A model generated the notes under the pieces. That model did not search any database. It was not told the DNA's origin and worked only from the letters and a program-made list of their open reading frames with translations. The translations under genes were made by a program, and so were the position numbers. From assembly GCF_020085105.1 (NCBI RefSeq), contig NC_058055.1, positions 25,463,822 to 25,527,821 on the forward strand: 64,000 bases of DNA. Direction: 5' to 3'. Shown here piece by piece: positions 1 to 12,186 of the stretch; within the stretch, counting starts at the first letter, position 1; each line of letters begins with the position of its first letter. The stretch comes from Siniperca chuatsi. Its lineage: Eukaryota; Chordata; Actinopteri; Centrarchiformes; Sinipercidae.

Positions 1-491
1 ATCTGACCAAATTCCTGTACAGGTTGCATAAGTTAATATGCAAACAGTTAGCATGCTCAGGGGAATTCTGTCTTTAAAATACAGTATATAAGCTAACACC
101 CTACATTAGCATACATTATGTGAGCATAATAACATGCTGTACACAACTCGCACATTATAAGCTTAATTCAATCCAATTCAATTCAGTTCAATGCTAAATG
201 TTACATGCTAAATGATAGTATCATGCTAACGTTACCTGGTCAAACTTTACATTTGCTGCCCCACTAGATGTAAGGATCAAAACAATAGCAAAGTTGTCTG
301 TTCATGTTTTATGCATCCAGTAACTTTGTTACTTATAAGCTCTACAGGGCTGCCGGTGCTACAGACTAGTGTGGAGCCTCATCTGAACTGTTTGTTTCTT
401 CTTCTTATCTGTCAAGTAATCACAAGACCTCCAGAGTCTGGAGCAGAGGGAGCAGATTGGGGTCACAGTGCCCAGTGTGAACAGCAGCACT
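1..491. other. Region upstream of the kinase's first recognised exon
   Basis: This AT-rich stretch has short degenerate repeats of the 'atgctaa/gttagc' kind common in fish DNA. A pyrimidine-rich tract followed by CAAG lies near 395-419 and looks like a splice acceptor, so part of 420-491 is probably 5'UTR or coding sequence of the kinase. A TAA in frame with the ATG at 492 occurs just after that acceptor (about 420). I see no promoter and no other gene. Confidence 0.4.
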
Positions 492-3400
492 ATGGGCAGG
501 AAGGACAACAATTGTGGTTCTTGGAGAGGTAACCTCATTTCCACTGATGTCTTGGTCATTTAACTTGTATTCATGTCTTGTGTAGCTCACACTAAGGCAG
601 TAGGCTATGTAGGAGCTTCTTAATCAAAGACACTTGAGAAGAAAACAGTATGGTTTTCCTTCCAGAAGTAAATGACACTTTTTTTCCCATTGTAAATAGT
701 CCACTGTGTCTGCGATGTTACCCACACATGCTCATTATTATTCATCTTAGAGTGACCGTTAAAAGGAGTAACTGTGTGAAATGTACTCATGCAGCAGGGA
801 ATCACCTCCCTCTCTTTTCTGCTGGTAGACGGTGATGACCCCAAAACAGACGTCCACGCTGACAGAAAGACGGGAAACTTCAGCCAGTGCACACTCTGCA
901 CCTCGACAGAAATTGGTAACTCGGTACGATTCTCTTCTCTTGTTCATCCTCCTCCTTCGATCAGATTCTGTCTGACTGTGAGCCTAGAGGTTTCAGAGGG
1001 AGGGTCTTTCCGTTTCAGAGTTTTGTTTTTGGTTGACTGAGTTAGACATTTTGATATCTAATATATTTATTTATTGATATATGTATTTATTTAGTATTTC
1101 TTGCTATTTAGGAATAACTAAAATAACTGCCTTTAGTATTTCATTGTTGGTGTTGTTTTTTTCAGTCAGTCCTCTTAAAGTGCAAGTTGCCCATCCATTC
1201 CATTTCCCAAAAGTTGGCATAGTCTTTCAAATAAAATGGGATCTCATATTATTATAATTTCCAGACTCTCCTGTTTCTTTTATGATTTGATCTAGGAAAT
1301 TATTTTTGGGGGGTTCTTGACAGTTTTATAGTTTTATTTTAATATATGAATATAAGATGACAGAACTGGACTTTTCTTGCTCTTCTTGGTGGTTTCCAAT
1401 CCTCTGTGTGATGTAAGTTAAGGTCCTTTTTATGTGATACAAACCAACGTGTTTCAAATTGTCACCCTTTGTCTTGCACTGTCTTGTCCATATGTCTTGT
1501 GTCCAACACTCAACTCAGCCTGACGACAACTTGCTACAGCTCGAATCTGCTTTTCTTGGTGACAAAGCTGTCAACGCTGATGATGATGGAGTAAAGAAGA
1601 GTCACAAGGGGAAGAGCTGTGAGGACGATGAAGAGGGCCACCTGGTCTATCACATCGGCCTCGTGATGAAAGAAAGATGTACTAGACACCGACCTTTGTC
1701 TTTAGTGTCTTTTCTGTCCTTGTCATAGCTTTGATGTTTTGAGTTTGTAACAAGGCAACATGAAGGTGACCATGCACTCACAATACCTGGAACTCCAGGA
1801 ATAATTTCTGGTCACCTGGCTGGAGGTGACACTGCATTCACATCTATCAGTACTTACGTCACACTTCTGTAAGATCTTCACAGTAAATTAGTTTTCCTGC
1901 ACACTGTTTCAGGCTCCAGTTCATTGTGTGCTAAACCATTCACTTCTGCTCTTAGTCCCCTGAATTGCAATATGAAACATAACTGGCAATTAAGCTAACT
2001 AGTCTTGATTAAACACATTGACTGACAAATAGAAAAAGCTGAGAAAAGCTGGTCTGCTGTTACTAACGAAGGATGCAACCCTCAAATTAGGATGCAGCAC
2101 ACAGTAAATAATACAATACTTCTTCACAAAATCCTTTTGACCACTGACCATTGCGTTTGCCTTTTAAAACATTGCTACTTACACTGCTGACCCAAATAAA
2201 TGTCTGTCTGTCCTTTGCAGATGAGGTGGTATTTACACTGGGAACAGGAGCTTTTGGAAAAGTGGTGGAGTGTATTGATAGAGACAAGTAAGCATGCACG
2301 CTGACTGAACCTTGACCTTCTAACTGTTGAGTGGTTGTACTGCTTAGATTTGTAATCTTAGAACATTTTTGGTTTCCACCCATCATGACAACATCTTGAG
2401 TTAGTAGCCAACAGCCAAAAACCAGAAGTGGTGTAATCATCATGTAAACTGAATGCATGGCCGTGTGTGTGTCCAATAGAGAGGAGCATGTAGCCGTGAA
2501 GATTGTGAGGAACATTGAGTGTTTCCGTAAAGTGGCGAGGTCTGAGATCGCAGTGCTGGAGGAGATCAACAGCCTGGATGATGAGAACAGATTGTGAGTG
2601 TAGCTGCAGCGGACCCTCAGAGTAAATCCTGGGCGACATTATCCTCTAAAAGCATTCAGTTTAATCTTTCTTGCTCTTGTTTTGCGGGCTAAAGGTAAGG
2701 ATAGCTGGGCTTTTGGTTTTCAATTGATACATGTGCAATAAGCTGTCAACATCGATTTTGCATTTTAATTCTTCAGCTTTTCAGTTATTCAAATGCCTCA
2801 TGTTTATGGATCACTGACTCTCTCCTGCCAGTGCCTGTGTGAGGATGCTGGACTGGTTCGAGCATGAAGGTCACATCTGCATCGTGTTCGAGCTGCTCGG
2901 CCTCAGCACCTTCGAGTTCCTCCGACAGAACGAGTTCCTGCCGTTCAGCGTGGAGCAGATCAGACACATGGCCTTCCAGATCTTCAGAGCCATCTGCTGT
3001 GAGTCAAGTGGTCAAGTGTGTGTGTGTGTGTGTTAGCCACTTTCTACTGTGACCTCATCATTATTGCAAGTTTTCATGGTAGTGATCTTGAAATTGGAAC
3101 TTCTTGTACTTAGTGGAGGTCATTTGGCTGATGTTGCGTTAAACTGCGTAATCTTATGGACCCAAAAGCAGGACTCGGACAAAGGCCCTTTAACAGTTCA
3201 TATGGATTTATTCACAAGACTAGAAAGTACGAGTTTTAGAAGACAGGCTCAGAGTCTTGCAGTGGAGCAGGGTAGGCAGACAGACCAGCTAGAAATGGTG
3301 CTGGATGAGGCAGGCAGGCAGAGAACACAGGTGAGTGTGGACCTAGGCCACAGGGAAAACACAGGTTAGTCTGGATACGAATAGTCACAAGAGAATAACA

Positions 3401-3714
3401 AACATTAGCCTTGGCCGTGGTGTCTGTACCACATTGGCAAACTGAACCATCTGGCAAAGACCGGAGATTAGAGCTTTTAATGAACACACAATTACAATGT
3501 GTGTTTTTGTGTGTGTTTTACAGTCCTGCATCGCAACAAGCTGACCCACACTGACCTGAAGCCAGAGAACATCCTGTTTGTCTGCTCTGACTGCGACCTG
3601 GAGTTAAATGATAAGACAGTAAAAGTCTTGTAAAAACTTTCTGTTTGCTAGCAATCAAAACCAAATACAACATGTCATGCTGTCATTTCAATGTTTGCCA
3701 AGGATGTTTAGCAG

Positions 3715-3745
<31 letters not shown>

Positions 3746-3890
3746 CAGAAGTGTGAGGAGAGGAAACTGAGGAGTCTGGATGTGAAGGTGGTGGATTTTG
3801 GCACCGCCAAATTTGACCACGAACACCATGAATCCCTGGTGTCCACACGTCACTATCGAGCTCCAGAGATCATACTGGGTATACACACAA

Positions 3891-3947
<57 letters not shown>

Positions 3948-5083
3948 AATTACTAAATTGGACCAGTTTAGCTGCATGTCAAATAATCCATGTTTTTAGT
4001 TTTAACAATCTATGTTTGTGCACAGATCTGGGCTGGAATCAGTCGTGTGACGTTTGGAGTCTGGGCTGCGTTCTCATGGAGTTTTACCTGGGACGTACAC
4101 TCTTCATGGTACACACACACACACACACACACACTTGCACACATACACACGCAGAGAGAGAAACAGTAGTACGTTTTTCTGCCCTGCCTGTCTGTTTTTA
4201 CAGACCCACGACAGTAAAGAACATCTGGCAATGATGGAGAAAGTCCTGGGACCGATCCCCCCCCATCTGCTGAAACAGACCAGGTAACCACACACGCATA
4301 TACATGCCATTAAACCATTGCAGAGGAAGAGGGCACAACGAGATGATGTAATTAAAAGAACACCACTGAAAATCACTGAAAACACTCCTACTGTATAGAC
4401 TGCACCAGTTTTCACAAGTATCGTCTCATTTCTGTACAAACAAAAACTAAGGCCATCAGAAAATTTCAAACGATAACATAAAAATTCTTTACATAGTGAT
4501 TTTCAGATGACAAAATTAGAGGATTGTGCTCCTGCAGGGAAACAACAAAACATAACAGCAGGGGCGAGCATTGTTTCCATCAGTTTCTGTGGTGACGACT
4601 TATGATTGAAAGCGACAGTTTATGCCCTTTACTCAGGTGAAAATGTGACTTGAAGTGGAGTGCTGGTGGGGAGGAAGTGAGCTGAAAAACGGTGTTACCT
4701 GCAACTAACTACTGTATGAGCCATGTGTGTATACTGTATTGTGTGTAGAAAGCAGCATTACGTGCGCAACAAGCGTCTGAACTGGGACGAGCAGAGCTCC
4801 GCTGATGATTACATCAGGAAACACTGTAAACCACTCAAGGTACACAGCACTCAGATCAGCCAATCAGCTGCAGCCGTGAGGTACAGGCAGTAGCAGCAGG
4901 AAGTCACAGTAACTGTCTGTCTCTCAGCAGTACATTCAGAGGAAGAGCGAGGAAGAGATGCAGCTGTTCGACCTGCTCAGCTGCATGTTGGAGTACGACG
5001 TGTGCAGACGGATCACCCTGGAGGAGGCGCTGTGGCACCCATTCTTTAGCCCACTGAGGATGCAGAAGCAGCAGCGCAGCTAG
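492..5083 (+). CDS. clk4: CLK/LAMMER dual-specificity protein kinase, CLK4/CLK1-like
   Basis: CLK kinases are nuclear and phosphorylate SR proteins to control splicing. Exons read: 492-528, 829-915, 1568-1678 (these three tentative), 2221-2287, 2480-2593, 2832-2998, 3524-3618, 3749-3878, 4026-4108, 4204-4283, 4749-4839 and 4931-5083; phases agree throughout and give about 404 residues. The kinase domain is complete: glycine loop GTGAFGKV (about 86-93), VAVK lysine (about 108), HTDLKPEN with catalytic Asp (about 205), DFG (about 242), and RHYRAPEII. The LAMMER signature reads EHLAMMEK (about 303-310), with Lys replacing the usual Arg. The acidic block EDDEEGHL just before the kinase domain is typical of CLK1/CLK4, as is [11 protein letters not shown]. 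Family members are about 480 residues; the N-terminus here is some 80 shorter with no RS repeats, so an upstream exon may be missing or the N-terminus has decayed. CLK4 rather than CLK1 is favoured by hnrnpab lying in the same window. Confidence 0.88.
3719..3745 (+). repeat. (TG)n tract abutting the acceptor of the kinase DFG exon
   Basis: An almost pure TG dinucleotide run ends at the CAG acceptor at 3746-3748, replacing the usual polypyrimidine tract. UG repeats in RNA are known binding sites for TDP-43 and CELF-type proteins. Confidence 0.9.
3880..3945 (+). repeat. (CA)n tract at the donor of the kinase DFG exon
   Basis: A CA run begins within about ten bases of the GT donor at 3879. It is the reverse complement of the TG run on the other side of the 130-nt exon. 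Another CA run starts at the next donor (4109-4150). Confidence 0.9.
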
Positions 5084-8000
5084 CACACACACACACACAC
5101 ACACACACACATTCAACATCTACCTTGGGCTGTAATTTAAGCGTTGCAATTACTAAACTGTATGGGTTTGTAGTTCTGAGTTGATGAGTTAGATGATTTT
5201 CAGTCATAACAAGAGAGCATTCCTGTATATTTGAAATCCCGTCATGATCCAACAGTCCGCCTGTCATTGTAAAAAGTCAAGTGTAATGCGTCGCAATTCC
5301 ATGTTTTCCTTCACTGATTCTTTGTCGTTTTTGTAGTGTATTGTAACAGTGTGTTAACACATATTTTGCATTTTGGTGTGCCTTAATTCTGTTTTATACA
5401 ATGAATTTCTACTGCTATTAACGTCTGCTTACACACCATCAGAGGTGGGTTAGTGAGTTAGTGAGTAGCCGAACTTGTAAACTAAATGCCTTGAAAATTG
5501 TACATTAAATTTGTCCATCATCTCTATTGCTTATTGTACTCACATTGTACTCACCAAAGTCATTACTTTGATCTGGGAACATGGTGACATTGCTACAACA
5601 GTCTGGCAGGGTAAGAAACAAGAGTGGTGAGTTGATCAGCCATTTTAGCCATATTAGGACTAAACCGTTTAATTTGGAGCTAAAACCGAAAGTGAGCATC
5701 CAAAATCCATCAAGTGACTAAAATAAAGGGGCAGGGATGTATATTGTAGAGCTAATGGGAGGACTGATGTTATACTATACTTATCATGAACTGACGCCCT
5801 CAAATTTTCAGGCACTACAGCTTTCTTACCATTCAAACTGCATTTGAAATGTCCATCTCCCTTCATTCTTCTGCAATTTGAACTATGAAGATTTGTTACT
5901 TATAGCCATTTGACATGGGAACATAGGGATGTGCCCAAGTAATGTAACTAATTACTTTTGCTGTTATGTAATTAGTAAAATAGTGTCATTATTTTTTTAA
6001 TGAAATTTTTCAAGTAAGTTGCCCAACACTGATTTTTACCGATAGAAATGATGACCAAAACTATTAAAACAACCAAGCTGTATGAAACCGGGATTTCCAT
6101 GTCGTCCCAGACACAGTGATATGTTCAAAAACCGCAGGCCCTTTTTAGTTTTATATACAAAGAACCCAGCATGATCCTGCTGGGTAATGCTGAGAGCCTG
6201 TATGTGTCACATGACGAAAGAACCAAAGGTAAATTAGCTCTATTTCCAGCTCAGCAGCACAGACTTTATGTAGACACTGCAGTTGGTCAGTCTAAAGTAA
6301 ATGTTAGCTATCTAACCCCAACTAGAAATCTCAGACATCACTGGCGTAACTGCTTTGTTGATACAGACCGCTGACATGTACAGTGGACGATATTTATCAA
6401 GATTCAAGCAACCGAGGAAGTTTACATGACTGAATAGGTATTCAGCTATAAAATATTACATGTGCAACAGCAGCTGCTCAGATAAACAGCAGGCTCGACT
6501 GCTATCTGAGAACCATCACTTTAAAGCTACTAAATCACATGGATGTAATAAAGCAGTATAAAACAAAGCGGGTCCAAGAGCCAAGGCACACAATTTATGT
6601 ATAATGTCATGGGTTCCAGTCTGTCTCATGACCTTTGCTGCTTGTTATCTGTGACTGGCCTGCCTCAGTTTACTTGGCACAAAAGAGACAGTAAAAATCA
6701 AATTCTCAAATACAGTATTTTTTAGAAAAGTTGGCACTCAAATGCTGGATAAGAATATCAGTTTCTTTTTTTTTTTCTAGTGGTAAACCTGGACATTTCT
6801 GACTTCATGAATTGATGTGGCCTATGGTCAGAATGATGCTGTATGGTGAAGCTTCTGCAGAATGTCTCATTTGGGGAGGAGGTGCAGAAGCTTCAGCTAC
6901 TCAAAAGATGGCTTTCACTTTCAACTTCTGAAGCTAGTTAGCCTAGCTTGCTAAGGTTATTACTGATTCCAACAAATGTTCCCTATTCGTTTATGTTATT
7001 TCAACACCTGCTGAGCAGCTCCTGCATACATTATTGAAAGGAGGGGTCATTAGCTGTCTCTTTCATAGGTCTTGGTGGTGGCAAATGATCAATATATCCA
7101 AACTCACAGCTATGAGTAGTTGTAACCTCACCTGTTACATGCAGAGTCACTAAGTAATAGAGGGAGAGCTCAAATCACAGATGGGACTTAGTAAGGGCTA
7201 ACAACATTGGCTCCCAGCTGCTTACCTGCCTGTGTCCAATCAATTCACCAATACTGACAGTGTCAGTCAGAACCAAAAATTCAAAGTGTCACAGCAAAAA
7301 AATGTATTAAACTTAAATTTATGCTTTTTGGTAGCTACCAAATAAGTACACAAATCAAAAGAAACACCAAGGAGGTCTACCTCTGTTTTATAACATTACA
7401 GCCCACTTGTGGGTTTTTCCCTAGGCTGCACACAGGGAGTGTCCTCTGCAAGTCTCTGCGGGATATCAGACTTCTAGTAAGTGTGCATAAAGGGCTCAAA
7501 AAGTCAGTGAGTTTCCCTCATGCATTCACTGATTCCACAGTGGGACAGACCTGAACCCTTGTGGATCAGGAACGCATGTCAAAGTATGTGAAACCGGACC
7601 ATTGAACTCTTTCCTGCACCCTGCTGCTACTGATCTCTGACCCCTCTGGTTTCACTGTAAACTATGGAACAATTCTCTAAATTATACTGTAGTGCTGTCA
7701 CTTTTATGAGTCATCTGCCCACTGTCACTCAACAGAGTGAACACCAGTCTGTGTTCTCATCACTTAGTAAACTGAGTAACAAAACCAAACTGGGTGCTTC
7801 GCTTTGTATAAGATCATTTGTATAAAAGACATCTACTGTTACACGAATGTCTTCTGAAAGAACAAATCTAGTTTTATATAACTTGGATGTTATTTTCATA
7901 GTTTTCATAGCGTCTTCAATTTCTCTTGCAAATAAGTTTGGCTGTGTTTTTTGCCCAGGCTGACTTCTCTTTAGCGATGTTTCCATGTTCCCTGATCTCA

Positions 8001-9532
8001 GCAATTACTTTGGTGTGTACAAAGTTATCATAACTAGAGAAATAGGAATGATGGTCAACATTTCAACACTGCTTAAAATCTATAACCATGCTAGTGGCTC
8101 TGTGAGGCTGAATTAAGTCACAGTGGCACTTTGAGCTAAATGCTAATGACAACATGCTGACATGCTGATGTTTAGCAGTTATAATGTACAAAGTACAGCT
8201 GAGGCTGATGGGAATGTCAAAAGTTTTGCAGTTATTTTGTTTTAAGTAAGTATTAGACAAATTAAAATTTGAATCTGATGCTGGCACTATGTGATTCATC
8301 ATGACATTTTACTCAAAACCACAAATGTCACCCTCATAGTGGCACTAGAGGAAAAGTCAGGGGATCACCAAAGTCAGTAGAATTCATCCTCTGGGGATCA
8401 TAAATGTCTGCATAAAATGTCAAGGCAATCTATGTGATAGATATTTCAGTCTGGACCAAAGTGGTGGAGCGACGAACCGACCGACAGACCAATATTGCCA
8501 TCCACAGTGTCATGCCACTAGCATGGCTAAAAGTAATTTTAGAAGAATTTTCCTTGAATGCCACATGATACTTGTTATGTGTTCAGTGCCAACATATTTT
8601 ACAGATACATTAGTACTGAACACATGATGATGGATAGTCCGAAAAACTAGAGTACATTACATTACATTACATAGAGTAAAAGAAAGGAAGAGAAAGTTTT
8701 GACTTTAAAACTTTATTAGTTGTCAGGCCCCAATCGGGCTCAGGCCTAGAGGAATTGGGACAAATTGGGCTGAGGCCTATGTAGTACTGTAGAGTACAGA
8801 ATAATTCTGCTGCAGACTGGTGCATGTGTGATGGAGTGAGACAAGGACCTTTCTGTAGGGATTATAATCAGTGTACTATTAGAAATTTAATATGGAAAGT
8901 ACTACTTAATGTTTTTATTTTTGGCTTACAGACCTCTGGAGTATTGAGGCCCTGTTTCCCAAAAAAGTCTTAATAATGGGGCCCGGGTCAGTGCCGAAGA
9001 TGTAAATGTAAAACACACTCAACTCTCAACTCCAGTATTAAAAAAAGAGTTACAAAAAAAATGTGGTTGTGAATAAATAAGGGTCAAATTCATGAATCAA
9101 TTTAAAGTTAAAGTAAAGTTAAAACTAGTACCTCCGTAATTCACATTCCTGTTCAGGTCTTAGAATTAGCTCTTACATGAAAAGTTTGAAATTCAAAACA
9201 GAGATATTAATTTTTTGAGGGGAAAAAAAGACACGTGGCACAATGTCAAGGCCTCAATAATTGTAGTTTTATCTTGGTTAAAATGAAGGGGTCCTCATAT
9301 TTTGCTGTCTGGTAGATATCAATTTAGCTTAAAATTTGGAAGGAACATGTTTCAGCTTTTCAGAAAGAAAGGGTGTGAGTGGAGCAAGTTAGTCTTACAC
9401 AGCTCTTAAAACAAGTTGTTTATGTTTGTCCGTTTCTTTGTAAGAACTCTACAGCCACAGTATCTAGAATATGACATTGATAATACACTCTGCCTAGCCA
9501 TGTTTTTGTTGCCACTGTTTCTCTGGTTTCTT
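5084..9532. other. Kinase 3'UTR and intergenic region
   Basis: The stop codon is followed directly by a (CA)n tract (5084-5111), then AT-rich sequence. A canonical AATAAA at 5722-5727 is a plausible poly(A) signal for the kinase. From there to gpr119 I see no convincing exon. The region holds one copy of an interspersed repeat (8078-8535, separate entry) and simple ATTAC repeats near 8654-8672. The short ORFs here lack splice context or family resemblance. Confidence 0.6.
8078..8535 (+). repeat. Interspersed repeat, copy 1
   Basis: The segment runs from 'ccatgctagtggctctgtgagg' type sequence to 'ccaatattgcc...tagcatgg'. Blocks of it recur in reverse orientation at 13890-14670: the 'gagctaaatgctaa' block and the 'tctggaccaaagtggtgga' block both match as reverse complements. 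It looks like an old, non-coding teleost repeat. The superfamily cannot be assigned by eye. Confidence 0.65.
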
Positions 9533-11596
9533 TCACAAGCTGGTCGTGGCCGATAGTGGCACAGTGTGAGTCTTGTCGTTACCGATAATTGGCAACAGCG
9601 AAGGGTTGAGCGTATCTCCACCGGAAACACTAGCTTGAGTCAGCACAGGTGGCTGGGGGTCACATCTTTCTGTGACACCTGGTGGTCCAGCAGCCAACAA
9701 CCTGCCTGCAAAGCAGGAAAACATGGCTGCTAACTGCAGCCGCACCTCCCTTTGCCAGAAGGCATACACCAGAGGGTTTATCAGTGAGTTGGACAGTCCC
9801 AACAGCCATAGATAATTCTCCAACAGGTGTGTGAGTTCGCAGCTTTTACACAGAAGGTGCACTATGCACGCCACAAAGAAGGGGCACCAGAGGACCAAGA
9901 AGCAGCCCACAAGCACCGCCACCGTCCTCAGGGCCTTGACATGGCTCCAGTTATAGCTCCTCAGCTGCTGATACTGGTGATGATGCTCGTAATGTTGATG
10001 GCCATGGTGGTCAGCTGTCCTGGAACCAGCTTGCCTAACTTGGCAGATCTGCTTCTGGTGGCTGTAGGCGATCTTTAGGATGTCCAGGTAGATGTAAACA
10101 AATACAGAGAGCACAGGGAAGAAGCACACGCTGAACAACACAATGATGCCCACTGGGTCAATGACGGAGAAAAAGGCACAGAAGCCGTCGTAGATGTCCG
10201 CCTGCAGCTGCCGCACCATGACTGAGAAACAGAGGACATGGGTTATTTGCCATAAGAAATATTAGGAAAATTTAGTTATATAACTTTTTATTCCTTTAAA
10301 GGTGCACTGTGGAGCTTTCTTGTAAACAAACAAAGTTATGTTTACATTCAGTCTTTCTCACCAAAACTCGTTGTGTGTACCCTTGAGGTCCTTGAGATTT
10401 CCTTCCTCTTAAAACATTTGCAAAGGTGTTTGAAATTATTTTGATTCCTGCATTGTTTACATCCATGTTTATTTGCTAGCAGTCTTCTTCACTGCCTTTG
10501 ATGGCGCATTGCTGTATTTCTTGACGCATTACCTCCAACTGTAGGTCAGTGGAATAGTGTGAAACCATTGGCAAACAAATGAGACAATGAGACAATGAGA
10601 CAAACAAAACAGGGACCCACTCATAAAAACACTCCACAGAGAACCTTTAATTTTCACCTGCTGTCTGTCAATTCGAATCAGACTGGCCATTGCAATGTCA
10701 TGCGGCAATACACTGCAATGGCCAATCAAATACATGCGAGCGCACATTCCTGGTAGATTACATTGCAACATGAATGGCATAATTTTGCTGTTTACCTGGC
10801 AACAATTGAGGTGGAGTTTACGGTATATCCTGTCTGATAAACTTTCAAACTCATGGATGTATTACTCAGACCTTCATGTATCATCAATACCTTTTGCAAC
10901 ATGACATGCCACAGCAGCACAGGCCCTTGCATGTTTTAAATGCAGTGCTATTTTCTGTCAGAACGCCAGCTTCTTTTACCCTAACATACTATAAATTAAT
11001 TAATCAGTTGTACATCTCTAAGTCTCACCTGGCAAGAATCCCATAGTGAGGGAGCTGATCCACAGAGCCAGCAGGGACCCGACTGCTGTCCCCTTCCCAG
11101 ACAGCTGGGAGTACCGCAGGGGCATCTTGATGGCTGCGTAGCGGTCAAGTGAGATCAAGAACATGGACATGATGGATGCTGTGCAGGGCGATGTCACAAA
11201 GGCCATCCGCATCAAACACCGGGACCTGCCCTGAGCAGCAGGCGTGCCGTTTGCGGGAGGTTCAGCAGTGACATGGCTTCGCTGGTTCTGAGTGATATTG
11301 TTGCTGTTGCTGTTGAAGTCCTCTGTGGCCAGGCCAGTGATAGCCACACCCACCATAGCATCGGCCAGTGCCAAGTTGAGGACAAAGCACCAGCTCTGGC
11401 TACTTTTCTTGAGGAGTAGCTTAAGTAAAGCGGCTGCCACTAGAAGGTTGGTGGAGATGATGAGGCAAGAGCTGATGCTCAGGATCAGACCCATCACCGG
11501 AGGCCTCAGGTCGCTTTGGGTTGTCAGCTCGTTGGAGTCCATGCTATCAGGAGTCATGCTAACAGAGGTGCTCGCATGTCCACTCAAATATGACAT
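9533..11596 (-). CDS. gpr119: Glucose-dependent insulinotropic receptor GPR119 (class A GPCR)
   Basis: GPR119 is a Gs-coupled receptor for oleoylethanolamide and 2-monoacylglycerols on enteroendocrine and beta cells in mammals. The coding exons are 11596-11029 and 10221-9533 on the minus strand, joined in phase 1, giving 418 residues against 335 in human. Matches to the family include MAFVTS before TM3, DRY at 151-153, FLP at the end of TM4, KALRTVAVLVG entering TM6, LWCPF in TM6, ENYLWLLG in TM7 and NPLVYAFWQREVRLQL at the TM7/helix 8 junction. Cys127 is the expected TM3 disulfide partner. Extra length comes from a Ser/Thr-rich N-terminus, a longer first extracellular loop with two N-glycosylation sequons (Asn100, Asn116) and a His-rich third intracellular loop (about 260-272). 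The coding intron is notable because the mammalian coding sequence is reported as intronless. slc25a14 downstream supports the assignment, since the two genes are neighbours in human. Confidence 0.93.
10296..10650. mobile_element. MITE-like inverted-repeat element in the gpr119 intron
   Basis: The ends 10296-10314 and 10632-10650 are inverted repeats beginning TTAAAGG and ending in CTGTGGAG, with about 16 of 19 positions matching. The roughly 355-bp interior has no ORF of note. This fits a non-autonomous DNA transposon. A target-site duplication is not clear. Confidence 0.65.
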
Positions 11597-12125
11597 GTTG
11601 ATGACAAAAACCCCAAAGATTTTAAGGTGAAATTCAAGCCTGTATGTGGTTGGCGTTGGCTGACATTGTTTTGATCACAATCCGTCTTTTTTCACTTACA
11701 GCCGTTGTTTAATATAAAACAAAAATTGCAGTTAATCACAGTTAGAAAAAACTGATTTACACAGACGCTCAAAAACAAAATACTTTAAGAAAGGTTAAGA
11801 TAATACTAAAATATCAAATATCACATCAAAGAACTCTAACATGTGACTGCACTTAATTGGCAAAGACTTCAAGCGTCATGCTGGTTTGATCACCACAAAA
11901 TGAAGAATCTTATCAGCCAATATTGTCCTGTTACGTTAATCCGATGTTGTGTGATGTTTCCCCGATGACTCATCAAAGTATAAGAAAGTTAATCTGTTAA
12001 AACATCCATTTTGATCTCACCGTTCTCATCAGTGTCCTTAAAATCCCTTCAACAAATGCAGAAGGACAGAAACACTCACAGCATTATCAGCAGGCCTTGT
12101 CCACTCCCTCACCCCCACCCACCCA

Positions 12126-12127
<2 letters not shown>

Positions 12128-12183
<56 letters not shown>
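12128..12183. repeat. (CA)n microsatellite
   Basis: About 27 near-perfect CA units, preceded by CCCACC-rich sequence. It sits upstream of gpr119 and could behave as Z-DNA, but no function is shown by the sequence. Confidence 0.95.

Positions 12184-12186
<3 letters not shown>

Noticed and set aside
3677-4234. 185-codon ORF across the kinase introns
   Set aside because: Much of it is translated (CA)n and (TG)n microsatellite. The real coding parts are the exons 3749-3878 and 4026-4108.
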